64,000 nt of DNA from Nakamurella aerolata (GTDB taxonomy: Bacteria; Actinomycetota; Actinomycetes; Mycobacteriales; Nakamurellaceae): positions 62,001-126,000 of the forward strand of contig NZ_JABEND010000002.1 in the NCBI RefSeq assembly GCF_013002705.1, in the 5' to 3' direction. A program made the position numbers and the translations under genes. How positions within the stretch are numbered: the first letter of the stretch is position 1; each line of letters starts with the position of its first letter. Shown one piece after another: positions 27,871 to 38,549 of the stretch. The notes under the pieces were generated by a model. The model saw nothing but the letters and a program-made list of their open reading frames with translations, made no database searches and had not been told where the DNA came from.

Positions 27871-27901
27871 ACTATACCGGCTGGACGGTTTACGTCCGGC
27901 C
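27871..27901. promoter_or_regulatory. TetR promoter -10 and candidate operator palindrome
   Basis: GGCTGGACG (27879-27887) and CGTCCGGCC (27893-27901) form an 8-of-9 inverted repeat around a 5-base centre. It overlaps the spacer and -35 region of the TetR promoter (-10 at 27871-27876) and lies in the MFS upstream region, so one bound repressor could shut both genes. Confidence 0.6.
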
Positions 27902-27960
27902 AGTCGGTGTGTTCAGCGTTGCCGCCGGCTCCGTCAGCAGATCGAAAGTGAACGCTCGTC

Positions 27961-29296
27961 ATGTCAGGCATGTTCGGCCCCTACCTTCGGGTTCTCCGCC
28001 ACCCCGGTGCCGCTCGGTTCTCCGCAGCGGCGGCCTTTGCGCGACTGCAGATGTCGATGACGGGTGTCGGCGCGGTGCTGCTGATCTCGGCGGTGCGCGG
28101 CTCGTACGGGCTGGCCGGCCTGATCGCCGCGGTGTACGCGGTCTCGGCGGCGCTGATCGCACCGCAGATCCTGCGGCTGACCGATGCTCTCGGCCAGCGC
28201 CGGGTGCTGCCGTTGCAGTTGCTGGTGCATGTGCCGGTGACGCTGCTGATGATCTTCTTCGGCGTCTACACCGAGCTGAACTGGCCGATCCTGCTGCTGG
28301 CGGTGGTTGCCGGCGGCACCCAACCCAGCATCGGTTCCCTGGTGCGGGCCAGGTGGTCCAAGCAACTCTCCGGTACGCCGCAGCTGCGTACCGCGTTCGC
28401 GTGGGAGTCGCTGATCGACGAGGTGTGCTTCATCGTCGGGCCGCCGCTGGCGACAGTGCTGGCGCTGCAACTGTTTCCGTCGGCCGCGTTGATCTTCGGC
28501 CTGGTCGCCGTGACGGTCGGCGGGTTGGCGCTGGCGCGTCAGGTCGGCACCCAGCCGACCCCCACCGGCGCCGTCCGGCAGACCGGCGGGCGCCCCGCCA
28601 TCCTGCTGCCCGGGGGTGGACGGCATCTTCGCCGTGATGGTCCTGCTCGGCGGGGTGTTCGGCTCGCTCGAGGTGACAACCGTCGCGGTGACCAAGGCGG
28701 AGGGGCAACCGGGGATGGCCGGGCTGCTGCTGGCGCTGTACTCGTTCGGGTCGTTGGTGTCCGGCTTGGTGTTCGGTGCGCTGAACCTGCAGATCTCGCT
28801 GCGCCGGCAACTGCTGTTCGCGGTGGGTGGCTTGGCCGTGGTGTCGGCGCCACTGGCGGTGCTGCCGTCGCTGTGGGCGACGGCGGTCGGACTGTTCCTC
28901 GCCGGGCTGGCGGTGGCCCCCAGCCTGATTTCCGGGATGGCGCTGATCGAGCGGATCGTTCCGGCGTCAAGGCTCTCGGAGTCGATGGGCTGGGCCAGCT
29001 CCGGCATCGGCCTCGGGCTGGCGTTGTCCATGCCGGCCGCCGGTTACGTCTCCGATCACGTTCGGCCGCATCTTGCCTACCTGGTGCTGTCGGGCTGCGC
29101 CGTGGGCGCGCTGCTGGTGGCGCTGGGGGTGCTGCCCGGCCTGCGGCGCGCGGACAAGAGCGCGCTGGCAACGGATTCCGACCAGCCAGGCGTCACCGCG
29201 GTACCCGCCGAACCGATGGTGGTGATCGACGCGCCGGTGCCGATGCCGCCGCTGGAGGAGCCCGGGCAGCCCGGTACGGCGGCCGAACGCTGGTAA
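27961..29296 (+). pseudogene. MFS transporter interrupted by a +1 frameshift
   Basis: Residues 1-217 (helices 1-6, from ATG 27961) are in one frame and the remaining 226 residues (helices 7-12, from about 28616 to the TAA at 29294-29296) are in the next. The break coincides with a run of five G at 28612-28616; with four G the protein reads RPAILLPG-VDGIFAVMVLLGG without a gap, total about 443 aa. Downstream codon use stays normal, so this is a recent mutation or a homopolymer sequencing error. It belongs to the arabinose-efflux-like MFS group and its neighbour suggests drug or metabolite export. Confidence 0.85.
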
Positions 29297-29299
29297 CCG

Positions 29300-29905
29300 C
29301 TACCAGGGCCTGCTGCCGTCCACCTGGAAGTCGGCCCGCTCCGCGGTCCGGTCCCGGGCGAACACCACGTCCTCCTGCCGTTGCCAGCGGTGCCAGTGCG
29401 GCGCGTAGGCGTCGCCGTCCCGCTCGATGCCGCGCCGGTAGCGCAACGGTTGCGGCGCGCTCACCCATACCAGCAGGTCAAGGTAGTCGGCGGCGACAGC
29501 TGCGCCCGAGCTCACCCCCTCGACGATGAGCACCGCAGGAACCTGCCAGCTGTGCCACTCCGCGTAACCACCGGCGATCCAGTCGTAGCGCCGCCAGCGG
29601 ATCGGTGCCCGGTCGGCGGATGCACTGCGGCGCAGGGGTTTCAGCACCCACGCGACAAGCAGCGGTGCCGCCTGCGCCAGGCCGTCCCAGCCGGGGTAGA
29701 TGTTGTCCATGTGGAAGACCCTGACCTCGTCGTCGGGAAAGCTCCCGGCCAACTCGGCGGCCAGACCGCTGGCCAGCGTGGTCTTACCGGAACCAGACGG
29801 CCCGTCGACGGCGACCACCACGGGACGGCCCCGCTGGGCCAGCGCCACCACCCGTCCGGCGATGGTGGTGAGCACGGTGCCTGGCTCAAGTTGGTGGGGG
29901 CTCAC
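29300..29905 (-). CDS. Uridine-kinase-like P-loop NTPase
   Basis: 201 aa from GTG 29905. Walker A DGPSGSGKTTLA (about residues 34-45), the FHMDNIYPGWDGL segment and WRRYDW resemble the uridine kinase/phosphoribulokinase fold; IVEGVSSGA is the Walker B region. The substrate is not known; many actinobacteria carry a copy annotated as uridine kinase. The stop is four bases from that of the convergent MFS gene. It starts 12 bases downstream of the Fpg/Nei stop and is probably co-transcribed with it. Confidence 0.85.
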   Translation of the reverse strand: MSPHQLEPGTVLTTIAGRVVALAQRGRPVVVAVDGPSGSGKTTLASGLAAELAGSFPDDEVRVFHMDNIYPGWDGLAQAAPLLVAWVLKPLRRSASADRAPIRWRRYDWIAGGYAEWHSWQVPAVLIVEGVSSGAAVAADYLDLLVWVSAPQPLRYRRGIERDGDAYAPHWHRWQRQEDVVFARDRTAERADFQVDGSRPW

Positions 29906-29917
29906 GGCTGTCGTCGG

Positions 29918-30841
29918 TCAGGTCGCACGGGTCTTGCGGCGAGCGCCAACCTGCTGACACTTGGGGCACCAGAACAGGTTTCGTCCAGCAAGTTCCTTGA
30001 GCCGGATCGGCGTGCCACAGACAAGGCACGGCCGGCCGGCGCGACGGTACACGTACACCTCGCCGCCGTGCCGGTCTTCGCGCGGGGCCCGGCCCATCGC
30101 CGCCGGTTCGTGCTCAGGACGTACGGTGTCGATGCGGCCGGTCTCCACGCCCTGCCGCATCAGGGTCACCAGATCGTCCCAGATCGCCTGCCATTCAGCA
30201 GGTTTGATCAGCTTTCCCGGCGTCATGGGTGCTAGCCGGTGTCGGTAGAGCACCTCGGCCCGGTAGATGTTGCCGACCCCGGGCGCCACCTTCTGGTCCA
30301 TCAGCAATGCTGCGATCGGGGTGGGTGAACGACGGATGCGCTGCCAGCCCCTGTCGGGGTCGGCGAGCGGGTCGATGCCGAAGCGCAGCGGGTCGGGACC
30401 CAGCCTGGCCAGCAGCGCGTCCACCTGGTCGGGGGTCACCAGCTCGCAAGCGGTCGGCCCGCGCAGATCCGCTGCCACGCCTAGCGTCTCGGGCTCGCCG
30501 GGCTGGGCTGACTCGGCGGGATCGGCCAGCAGCCGCCAGCGCAGCGCACCGACCGGCTCCGGCGGCTGCTCGGTGAACCGCTCGAACTGCACCTTGCCGA
30601 GCAGTCCGAGGTGCACATGCACGATCGGTGCGGTCGCGTCTGCCGGAGCGGCACCCGGTCGCGGGTCGAACCGGCAGAACAGGTGTTTGCCATAGGCCTC
30701 GGCGTCCAGCAAGACCCTGCCGTCGAGCAGTGCAGCCTCAGCGGCAAAACGTCCCTGCGGGCTGGACGAGTGGGTCACCCGCCCGGCGAACGCCTCGCGG
30801 TACGCCGCGGCGAGCCGGTGCAGGGTGTGGCCCTCAGGCAC
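29918..30841 (-). CDS. Fpg/Nei-family DNA glycosylase (endonuclease VIII-like)
   Basis: 307 aa from GTG 30841 with AGGA upstream. After the initiator come Pro and Glu of PEGHTLHR, the catalytic N-terminal proline and glutamate. PEGH rather than PELP points to the Nei branch. The H2TH region contains MDQKVAPGVGNIYRAEVLYRH, and the C-terminal zinc finger is CLVCGTPIRLKELAGRNLFWCPKCQ. It excises oxidised pyrimidines or purines in base excision repair. The kinase gene follows 12 bases downstream. Confidence 0.93.
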   Translation of the reverse strand: MPEGHTLHRLAAAYREAFAGRVTHSSSPQGRFAAEAALLDGRVLLDAEAYGKHLFCRFDPRPGAAPADATAPIVHVHLGLLGKVQFERFTEQPPEPVGALRWRLLADPAESAQPGEPETLGVAADLRGPTACELVTPDQVDALLARLGPDPLRFGIDPLADPDRGWQRIRRSPTPIAALLMDQKVAPGVGNIYRAEVLYRHRLAPMTPGKLIKPAEWQAIWDDLVTLMRQGVETGRIDTVRPEHEPAAMGRAPREDRHGGEVYVYRRAGRPCLVCGTPIRLKELAGRNLFWCPKCQQVGARRKTRAT

Positions 30842-31010
30842 GGTGGGTCCTGGGCATCGGCGAACGCTTGGCCAGCAGTGTCACCCACCCAGTATCGGGC
30901 AGACCGCGGACTCGCCGGTGCCGGTGTCCCTGGCATCGGCCGGGGTTGTGTGTCGAGCGTCGCTAATTTGAGTGAGGCGGCGTCGGCACCGTTCCGGCGC
31001 ACCGCTGAGC

Positions 31011-31236
31011 GGAAGAATCGGCGGTTGGACGCGTCGAACCGAAATCCGACCTGCGGCAATGCGATTCCAGGCGCACATTTTTCCTGCCGAGAGCCCACGT
31101 CCCGGCCCGACGGTGCCCCGGCGTCCACGGTGCGCTATCCGACCACGCTGAGGTACCGCGGCGAAAAATCGGCGGCTCGATCCTTGTTTGCGCAGGTCGG
31201 TATCCGGTTCGGCGCATCGAGACGCCGGATTTTCCC
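31011..31236. repeat. Diverged inverted repeat (two ~80-bp arms) in a gene-free patch
   Basis: The interval 30842-31267 has no credible gene. Within it, 31011-31090 resembles the reverse complement of 31156-31236. The best block is GCGTCGAACCGAAATCCGAC against GCGCCGAACCGGATACCGAC, followed by CTGCG-CAA in both, and a shared run of five to six T further on. Local composition is more A/T-rich than the flanking genes. It could be a decayed mobile or REP-like element, or a large RNA hairpin. Confidence 0.45.
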
Positions 31237-31267
31237 GTGGCTGCTGTCTATTCGGCGTCGCCGGAAA

Positions 31268-31429
31268 TCACGGCGGGTCGTTGCCGACCAATCCGTCGAC
31301 GGCCTCCCTCACGATCGACGTCTGGCCGGTGTGCAGCAAGTTCTCTTCCAGAATGTCGACCAGCCGGCGCCGCCGGTTCACCAGGTACTCAGGATCGGTG
31401 GTGCGCTCGGCGAGCACGAAATCTGGCGC
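31268..31429 (-). pseudogene. Remnant of a DinB/DUF664-type C-terminus
   Basis: Directly after the cupin stop codon and in the same frame, 53 sense codons run to a TGA at 31270-31268. The end reads LVDILEENLL-HTGQTSIVREAVDGL. This matches the final helix of DinB-like domains and aligns with the C-terminus of the intact kinase-DinB protein encoded at 43536-44600 (EE, G, I, RE, DGL shared). No start codon context is present, so it is a fragment, or a lost read-through tail of the cupin. Confidence 0.5.
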
Positions 31430-31783
31430 CTATTCGGCCGGCCACTCAAGGATGGCAACCGTGGATGGCTCCGCCGCCGTCGATGTGTGCTCCTCGCCGC
31501 CGAAAAACAGCACCGCTGAACCCGGTGTCAGCTCGGCAGTCTCACCGTCGCCCGCAGTGACCACGACGGTGCCGGTGACCACCATGAAGAGCTGGCTTCC
31601 CGTCGCCGGGTGCTGACCGATCGTGCCGCCGGCGTCGAATTCGGCGACGACCATGGCAGCAGGACCGTCGGAAACCATCCGCCGCGGCGCTGCCTCGGAG
31701 TCCGGCGCCACGAGGTGCTGGATGCGCACCCCGTGGCTGCCAAAGCTTTGCAGCACAACAGGATCGACTCTGATTCGCTCCAT
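31430..31783 (-). CDS. Small cupin-domain protein
   Basis: 117 aa single-domain cupin. The barrel motifs are GGTIGQHPATGSQLFMVVTG (metal-type His/Gln pattern partly kept) and LTPGSAVLFFGGEEHTSTA. It has no enzyme-defining features; small cupins serve as sensors, isomerases or dioxygenases. It lies 37 bases downstream of leuA on the same strand, so it may be co-transcribed. Confidence 0.75.
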   Translation of the reverse strand: MERIRVDPVVLQSFGSHGVRIQHLVAPDSEAAPRRMVSDGPAAMVVAEFDAGGTIGQHPATGSQLFMVVTGTVVVTAGDGETAELTPGSAVLFFGGEEHTSTAAEPSTVAILEWPAE

Positions 31784-31820
31784 CAGGTTCGCTCCATCGG
31801 AGGTTTCAGCCGGGTGATGG

Positions 31821-33945
<2,125 letters not shown>

Positions 33946-34151
33946 GGAGAGCAGACTACCGCTCGCTCCCGCGTCGCGACACCCCCGGCCCGCTCGGGCC
34001 CCGCAATCACCGGCTGTTCGCCGTGGCTTCACCCCGGCGTTGCGTCACCGCCCGCCGGCGGGAACCTGCCGGGTGGACGTTTGCTCCGCCGGGCCCGTCG
34101 TTCCTGACGCCTCGGACGCACCGGGGACGGTCGAGCAACGGAGGATCGCGG

Positions 34152-35156
34152 TTGAGTGTCACGGTGGCCGACGCGGAGTCGGCCGGGCCCGGGTCGAGCC
34201 GGACGCGGAGCGCGCGGCGGGCTGCCGATCCGCCGCCGCGGCAGAAACCGGCAGGGCGGCGGCGCACCGCTGAGCTGCTCAGCGCCCGGAGCCGGCGTGA
34301 CTTCCCGATCTTCCTGCTGCTGGTGCTGCCGAACGTGCTGCTGATCGCGGCGTTCACGTACCGTCCGCTGCTCACCAACATCTATTACTCGACGCTGAAC
34401 TGGACCCTTGGCAGCCCGACCGCCAGCAAGGTCGGGCTGGGCAACTATCGAGAGTTCTTCACCGATCCCGAGTCGTTGCAGGTGTTGTGGACCACCGCGA
34501 TCTTCACGGTGGCAACCGTCGGCGGCGCAATGATTCTCGGGCTCGGGCTCGCCACCGTGCTGAACCGTCCGTTGCGTGGTCGAACCTTCGCCAGGGCAAC
34601 GATTTTCGCGCCCTTCGTGCTCTCCGGGGTTGGCATCGGTCTGGTGTGGGTGTTCATCTTCGACCCCGTCACCGGCCTGCTCGGGGCGATCATCCGCGGG
34701 TTCGGGGGCACCAGCCCGCAGTGGTTCAACGACCCGAAGCTCGCGCTGACCATGGTGATCATCGTCTACATCTGGAAGAACACCGGTTACTGCGCGGTGA
34801 TCTACCTGGCCGCGATGCAGGCGGTACCGGCGGACCTGGTCGAGGCCGCGGCAATCGACGGTGCCGGCAGGGTACGCACCTTCTTCTCGGTGGTGCTGCC
34901 GCTGCTATCGCCGACGACGTTCTTCCTGCTGCTCACCTCGATCCTGAACTCGTTGCAGGCCTTCGATTTGATCCGGATCATGACGCCGCTGGGCAACGGC
35001 ACTACCACGCTGATGTACGACGCCTACCTGCAGGCATTCGGCGGTTACAACCGCGCGGGCTATTCGGCAGCGGTCGCCACCATTCTGTTCGGGATCTTGC
35101 TGGTGATGACCGTCGTCCAGCTGACGCTGCTGGAGCGGAAGGTGCACTACTCGTGA
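34152..35156 (+). CDS. Carbohydrate ABC transporter permease (UgpA/MalF type)
   Basis: 334 aa from TTG 34152, set by GGAGG at 34140-34144 with seven bases spacing. A basic Pro/Arg-rich cytoplasmic N-terminus of about 55 residues precedes six helices starting at FPIFLLLVLPNVLLIAAF. The coupling loop is PADLVEAAAIDGAGRVRTFFSVVLPLLSPT. Its stop overlaps the next gene by GTGA. It is first in an importer operon that has no ATPase gene. Confidence 0.9.
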   Translation: MSVTVADAESAGPGSSRTRSARRAADPPPRQKPAGRRRTAELLSARSRRDFPIFLLLVLPNVLLIAAFTYRPLLTNIYYSTLNWTLGSPTASKVGLGNYREFFTDPESLQVLWTTAIFTVATVGGAMILGLGLATVLNRPLRGRTFARATIFAPFVLSGVGIGLVWVFIFDPVTGLLGAIIRGFGGTSPQWFNDPKLALTMVIIVYIWKNTGYCAVIYLAAMQAVPADLVEAAAIDGAGRVRTFFSVVLPLLSPTTFFLLLTSILNSLQAFDLIRIMTPLGNGTTTLMYDAYLQAFGGYNRAGYSAAVATILFGILLVMTVVQLTLLERKVHYS

Positions 35157-36079
35157 CCGTGGTTGTGCCTGCCGCAGGCGTTGATGCAGTGACCGACGAC
35201 GGTGCGGCACCGCCGGCAAGGCAACGGCAACGGCGGGACGGTCCGCTCGGCCGGCAGAACCTGCTGGCCGCCATCGCCACCGGCTACCTCCCGCTGATTC
35301 TGGCCACCGCGATCATCGCCCTGCCGTTGCTGTGGATGGTGATCGGCTCACTGAAGGCGCCGTCCGAGGTGGTCACCCAGAACCTGGTGCTGCTGCCGCA
35401 GCACCCGAGCCTGAACGCCTATCGCGAGGCCGGCACCAAGATCGACATCGGTCGGCTGTTTCTGAACTCGACGATCGTCACGGTGATCGGGGCCAGCATC
35501 AAGGTGCTGCTCGCCATCACCACCGCCTACGCACTGGCGTTCGTGCGGTTTCCGTTCAAGCGCGTGATCTTCGTCTTCATGCTGGTGGCGCTGATGGTGC
35601 CGCCGCAGGTGGCGTTGGTGCCGAACTACATCCTGATCGCCGACCTCGGCGGTGTCGACACCTATTGGGGCATCATCCTTCCCGGCCTTGGCACCGCATT
35701 CGGCACGTTCCTGTTGCGGCAGCACTTTCTCTCGCTGCCGACGGAGATCCTGCAGGCCGCCGAGATCGACGGCGCCGGGCACTTCACCAAGCTGTTGCGG
35801 GTAGTGGTGCCGATCTCCACCCCGACCATCGCCACCGTCGCGCTGGTCACCATCGTCACCGAGTGGAACGACTACATCTGGCCGCTGGTGATCACCACCG
35901 ACCCGGCGCGGATGACGCTGCCGGTCGGCCTGACCCAGCTCAAGAACATCGAGGGCGACGCTTCGTCGTACCCGATCCTGATGGCCGGGGCGGTGATGGT
36001 GATCGTCCCGGTGATGGTGATATTCGCTGCGCTGCAACGCTTCATCGTCGCCGGGCTGACCCAGGGCGCGGTGAAGTAG
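35153..36079 (+). CDS. Carbohydrate ABC transporter permease (UgpE/MalG type)
   Basis: 308 aa; GTG start lies in the 4-bp overlap 35153-35156. Six helices; coupling loop PTEILQAAEIDGAGHFTKLLRVVVPISTPTI and the C-terminal LQRFIVAGLTQGAVK are typical of MalG/UgpE. It forms a heterodimer with the preceding permease. Confidence 0.93.
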   Translation: MTVVVPAAGVDAVTDDGAAPPARQRQRRDGPLGRQNLLAAIATGYLPLILATAIIALPLLWMVIGSLKAPSEVVTQNLVLLPQHPSLNAYREAGTKIDIGRLFLNSTIVTVIGASIKVLLAITTAYALAFVRFPFKRVIFVFMLVALMVPPQVALVPNYILIADLGGVDTYWGIILPGLGTAFGTFLLRQHFLSLPTEILQAAEIDGAGHFTKLLRVVVPISTPTIATVALVTIVTEWNDYIWPLVITTDPARMTLPVGLTQLKNIEGDASSYPILMAGAVMVIVPVMVIFAALQRFIVAGLTQGAVK

Positions 36080-36171
36080 CCACCGATCACCGATCTCTCC
36101 TGCCCCAACACCCTTGCTGTCCCTGTGCGGTTCAACCCGAGCTCACAGCCCCAACAACCGATGGAGACCCC

Positions 36172-37653
36172 ATGACCAACCCCGAGTTCGAGCAGGCGTT
36201 GACCCGCGCGCAGCTGGCACAGCGAGGGCTCAATCGTCGACGCTTCCTCAGCTTTGCCGGTCTCGGTGCCGGCAGCATCGCGCTGGCGGCCTGCGGCGGT
36301 CCGAGCACCGCATCGAGCTCCAGCAGCACCAGCACGGCAGGCCCGGCCGCAGCCGGTGCCGGCGCGCCGGCGGGGAGCAGCGGTGCCGGCTCCAGCGCCG
36401 GTTCCAGTGCCGGCTCCGCCGGTGACGCAGCAGAGTTCGCCGGGGTGAAACCGGCGTCCACCATTACCTTCTGGTCGAACCACCCTGGTGATTCCGCCGA
36501 CGTCGAGAACGAGATCATCAAGGCGTTCAACGCTTCCGGGGCAGGGGTGACGGTCAAGCTGGTGACGGCCGGGAGCAACTACGAGGAGATCGCCACCAAG
36601 TTCCAGGCGGCCCAACAGGCCAAGAAGGGCCTGCCGGATCTGCTGGTGTTGTCGGACGTGTGGTGGTTCCGGTACCGGATGAGCCAGTCGATTCTGCCGC
36701 TCAACAACGTGCTGGCGGCCGCCGAGCTGGATACCGCGGCTTATCGCGAGGGTCTGATCAAGGACTATCAGTACGGCGGCGAGCAGTGGGCCGTTCCGTT
36801 CGCCAGGTCGACCCCGCTGTTCTACTACAACAAGGAGCACTGGAAGAAGGCCGGGCTCGAGGACCGAGCACCCAAGACCTGGCAGGAATTCGCCGAGTGG
36901 GCGGTGAAGCTGCAGGCCGCCGGCACCGGCGCGCAGAACGCGTTCCAGCTCCCCGCGCTGGCCGACTACGCGGGTTGGACGTTCCAGAACAACCTATGGG
37001 GCGAGGGCGGCGGCTGGTCCAAGGAGGGCACCTTCGACATCACCTGCGCCGACAAGGAATCCGTGCAGGCGCTGCAGTTCTTGCAGGACGCGGTGTACAA
37101 GGGCAAGTGGTCAGGGGTCTCCAGCAAGTCCGCCACCGACGACCTGTCGGCCGGTGCCGTCAGCGCCACGCTGGGTTCCACCGGCAGCCTGGTCGGCGTG
37201 CAGAAGGCGGCCAAGTTCGATCTCGGCGTCGGCTTCCTTCCCGGCGGGTCGGTCAGCCAGTCGCCGGTCTGCCCGACCGGCGGTTCCGGACTCGGCATCA
37301 CCGCTTCAGTGCCAAAGGAGAACCAGCTGGCGGCGGCGATGTTCATCAAGTTCGCCACCAACCCGGAGAACACCGTCAAGTTCGCGCAAGCCACCGGGTA
37401 CCTGCCGGTGCGCACCGACGCCGATATCTCCGGGCTGGTCAAGGCAAATCCGTTGGCCAAGACCGCGATCGATCAGCTGGCCGTCACCAGGGTGCAGGAC
37501 AACGCCAGGGTGTTCATCCCCGGCGCCGACCAGGAGATGGCCAAGGCGTGCGCCGCGATCCTGACCCAGCAAGCATCGGTTCAGCAGAGCATGGACGGGC
37601 TCAAGGCCAAGCTGGAGCAGATGTACGCCAGCGACGTCGAACCCAACCTCTGA
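36172..37653 (+). CDS. Carbohydrate ABC substrate-binding protein, Tat-type lipoprotein (UgpB-like)
   Basis: 493 aa from ATG 36172 (GGAGACC upstream). The signal contains a twin-arginine motif NRRRFLSFAG and ends at lipobox LAAC, so it is probably folded before export and then lipidated. A Ser/Ala/Gly linker (about 45-85) leads to an SBP family 1 fold: TFWSNHPGDSADVENEIIKAFN, YYNKEHWKKAGLEDRAPKTWQEF. The closest relatives in feel are UgpB (glycerol-3-phosphate) types; the ligand could also be an oligosaccharide. ATP hydrolysis must come from a shared MsiK/UgpC-like ATPase encoded elsewhere. Confidence 0.88.
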   Translation: MTNPEFEQALTRAQLAQRGLNRRRFLSFAGLGAGSIALAACGGPSTASSSSSTSTAGPAAAGAGAPAGSSGAGSSAGSSAGSAGDAAEFAGVKPASTITFWSNHPGDSADVENEIIKAFNASGAGVTVKLVTAGSNYEEIATKFQAAQQAKKGLPDLLVLSDVWWFRYRMSQSILPLNNVLAAAELDTAAYREGLIKDYQYGGEQWAVPFARSTPLFYYNKEHWKKAGLEDRAPKTWQEFAEWAVKLQAAGTGAQNAFQLPALADYAGWTFQNNLWGEGGGWSKEGTFDITCADKESVQALQFLQDAVYKGKWSGVSSKSATDDLSAGAVSATLGSTGSLVGVQKAAKFDLGVGFLPGGSVSQSPVCPTGGSGLGITASVPKENQLAAAMFIKFATNPENTVKFAQATGYLPVRTDADISGLVKANPLAKTAIDQLAVTRVQDNARVFIPGADQEMAKACAAILTQQASVQQSMDGLKAKLEQMYASDVEPNL

Positions 37654-37754
37654 TCGCTGCGGCGACCCGGGGTGGCCGGCGCCCTGGCCCCGACCGGACG
37701 TCGTCGGTCGCGAAACTCCCCCTGACGGCGCCGTTCGCCTCTTAGAGTGAGGCC

Positions 37755-38549
37755 GTGGGCCAGTCAGCGGGAGTGCCGCGCTCCGGTTCGCCGCGCTCCG
37801 GTTCGCCGCGCGCCGGTTCGCCGCGCGCCCGGCGGGCCGCGCGCGCACCACACGACGGCGGCCCGATCGGCAGGTGGCTGGACAACACCTACCTGCTCGG
37901 CTCGTTCGCCGACCCGCGCGGCGGCCGGCTCATCGCCCGGCCGGGTGTGCACATCGCCTCGGGCACCGGCCGCTACTACCTCGGTTGCGCGGCCTCGGTG
38001 GTGCTGGTGCCGGCCTGGTTCGTCTGGGGCATCATCACCGTCACCCGTGCCGGCGATGCCGGGATGGAACCAGCCGCCCAGACCAGGGCATGGGCCCTGC
38101 CAGGCATCGCCTTTCTGCTGATCCTGGTGGCGATCAGCCTGCTCAAGCCGGTGCTGCACGAGCCGACCAAGACGCGGCGCCGGATCGCCAAGGACGACAT
38201 CGTGGTGCTGGACGGGCGCCGCATCGGCGTGGCCGAGCTGGGTGAGGTGGCCAGAGCCGCGGCGCTGACCGGCGACGACCGGCTCGGCGACGAGGCGTTC
38301 CAGCGGGCCAGGCAACTCGCCGTCGCCGCCGGTTACGCGCGGCAGGCGGCCAACCTGCGGCGCATCGCCGAATGGGTCGCGCCGGCCACCGGTACCGCGG
38401 CCGGAGATCTGGAAGTGACGCCGGAACAGATGCGCAGGGTCGCAACGGATCTCGACAACGCCAGCAAGGACAGCGCCCGCAGCGTCCGTGATTGGTGCGC
38501 GGACGTCGGGCCCAGTGCCGGCGGTGGCCGGCGGGTGCCTGAGCCATGA
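37755..38549 (+). CDS. Uncharacterised two-helix membrane protein with N-terminal SGSPR repeats
   Basis: 264 aa, family not recognised. GTG 37755 follows TAGAGT (37743-37748) by six bases: leaderless. Residues 1-40 are basic with repeated SGSPR/AGSPR encoded by a 15-bp tandem repeat. Two hydrophobic segments (about 76-96 and 112-130) are followed by a cytoplasmic helical domain containing DDIVVLDGRRIGVAELGEVARAA and a possible coiled region. It overlaps the next membrane gene by ATGA, so the two products likely work together. Confidence 0.75.
   Translation: MGQSAGVPRSGSPRSGSPRAGSPRARRAARAPHDGGPIGRWLDNTYLLGSFADPRGGRLIARPGVHIASGTGRYYLGCAASVVLVPAWFVWGIITVTRAGDAGMEPAAQTRAWALPGIAFLLILVAISLLKPVLHEPTKTRRRIAKDDIVVLDGRRIGVAELGEVARAAALTGDDRLGDEAFQRARQLAVAAGYARQAANLRRIAEWVAPATGTAAGDLEVTPEQMRRVATDLDNASKDSARSVRDWCADVGPSAGGGRRVPEP
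37776..37835 (+). repeat. 15-bp tandem repeat encoding SGSPR units
   Basis: Units start at 37776, 37791, 37806 and 37821. The first two are identical (CCGCGCTCCGGTTCG), the third has one change, the fourth is diverged. The repeat is in frame with the membrane-protein gene. Confidence 0.8.
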
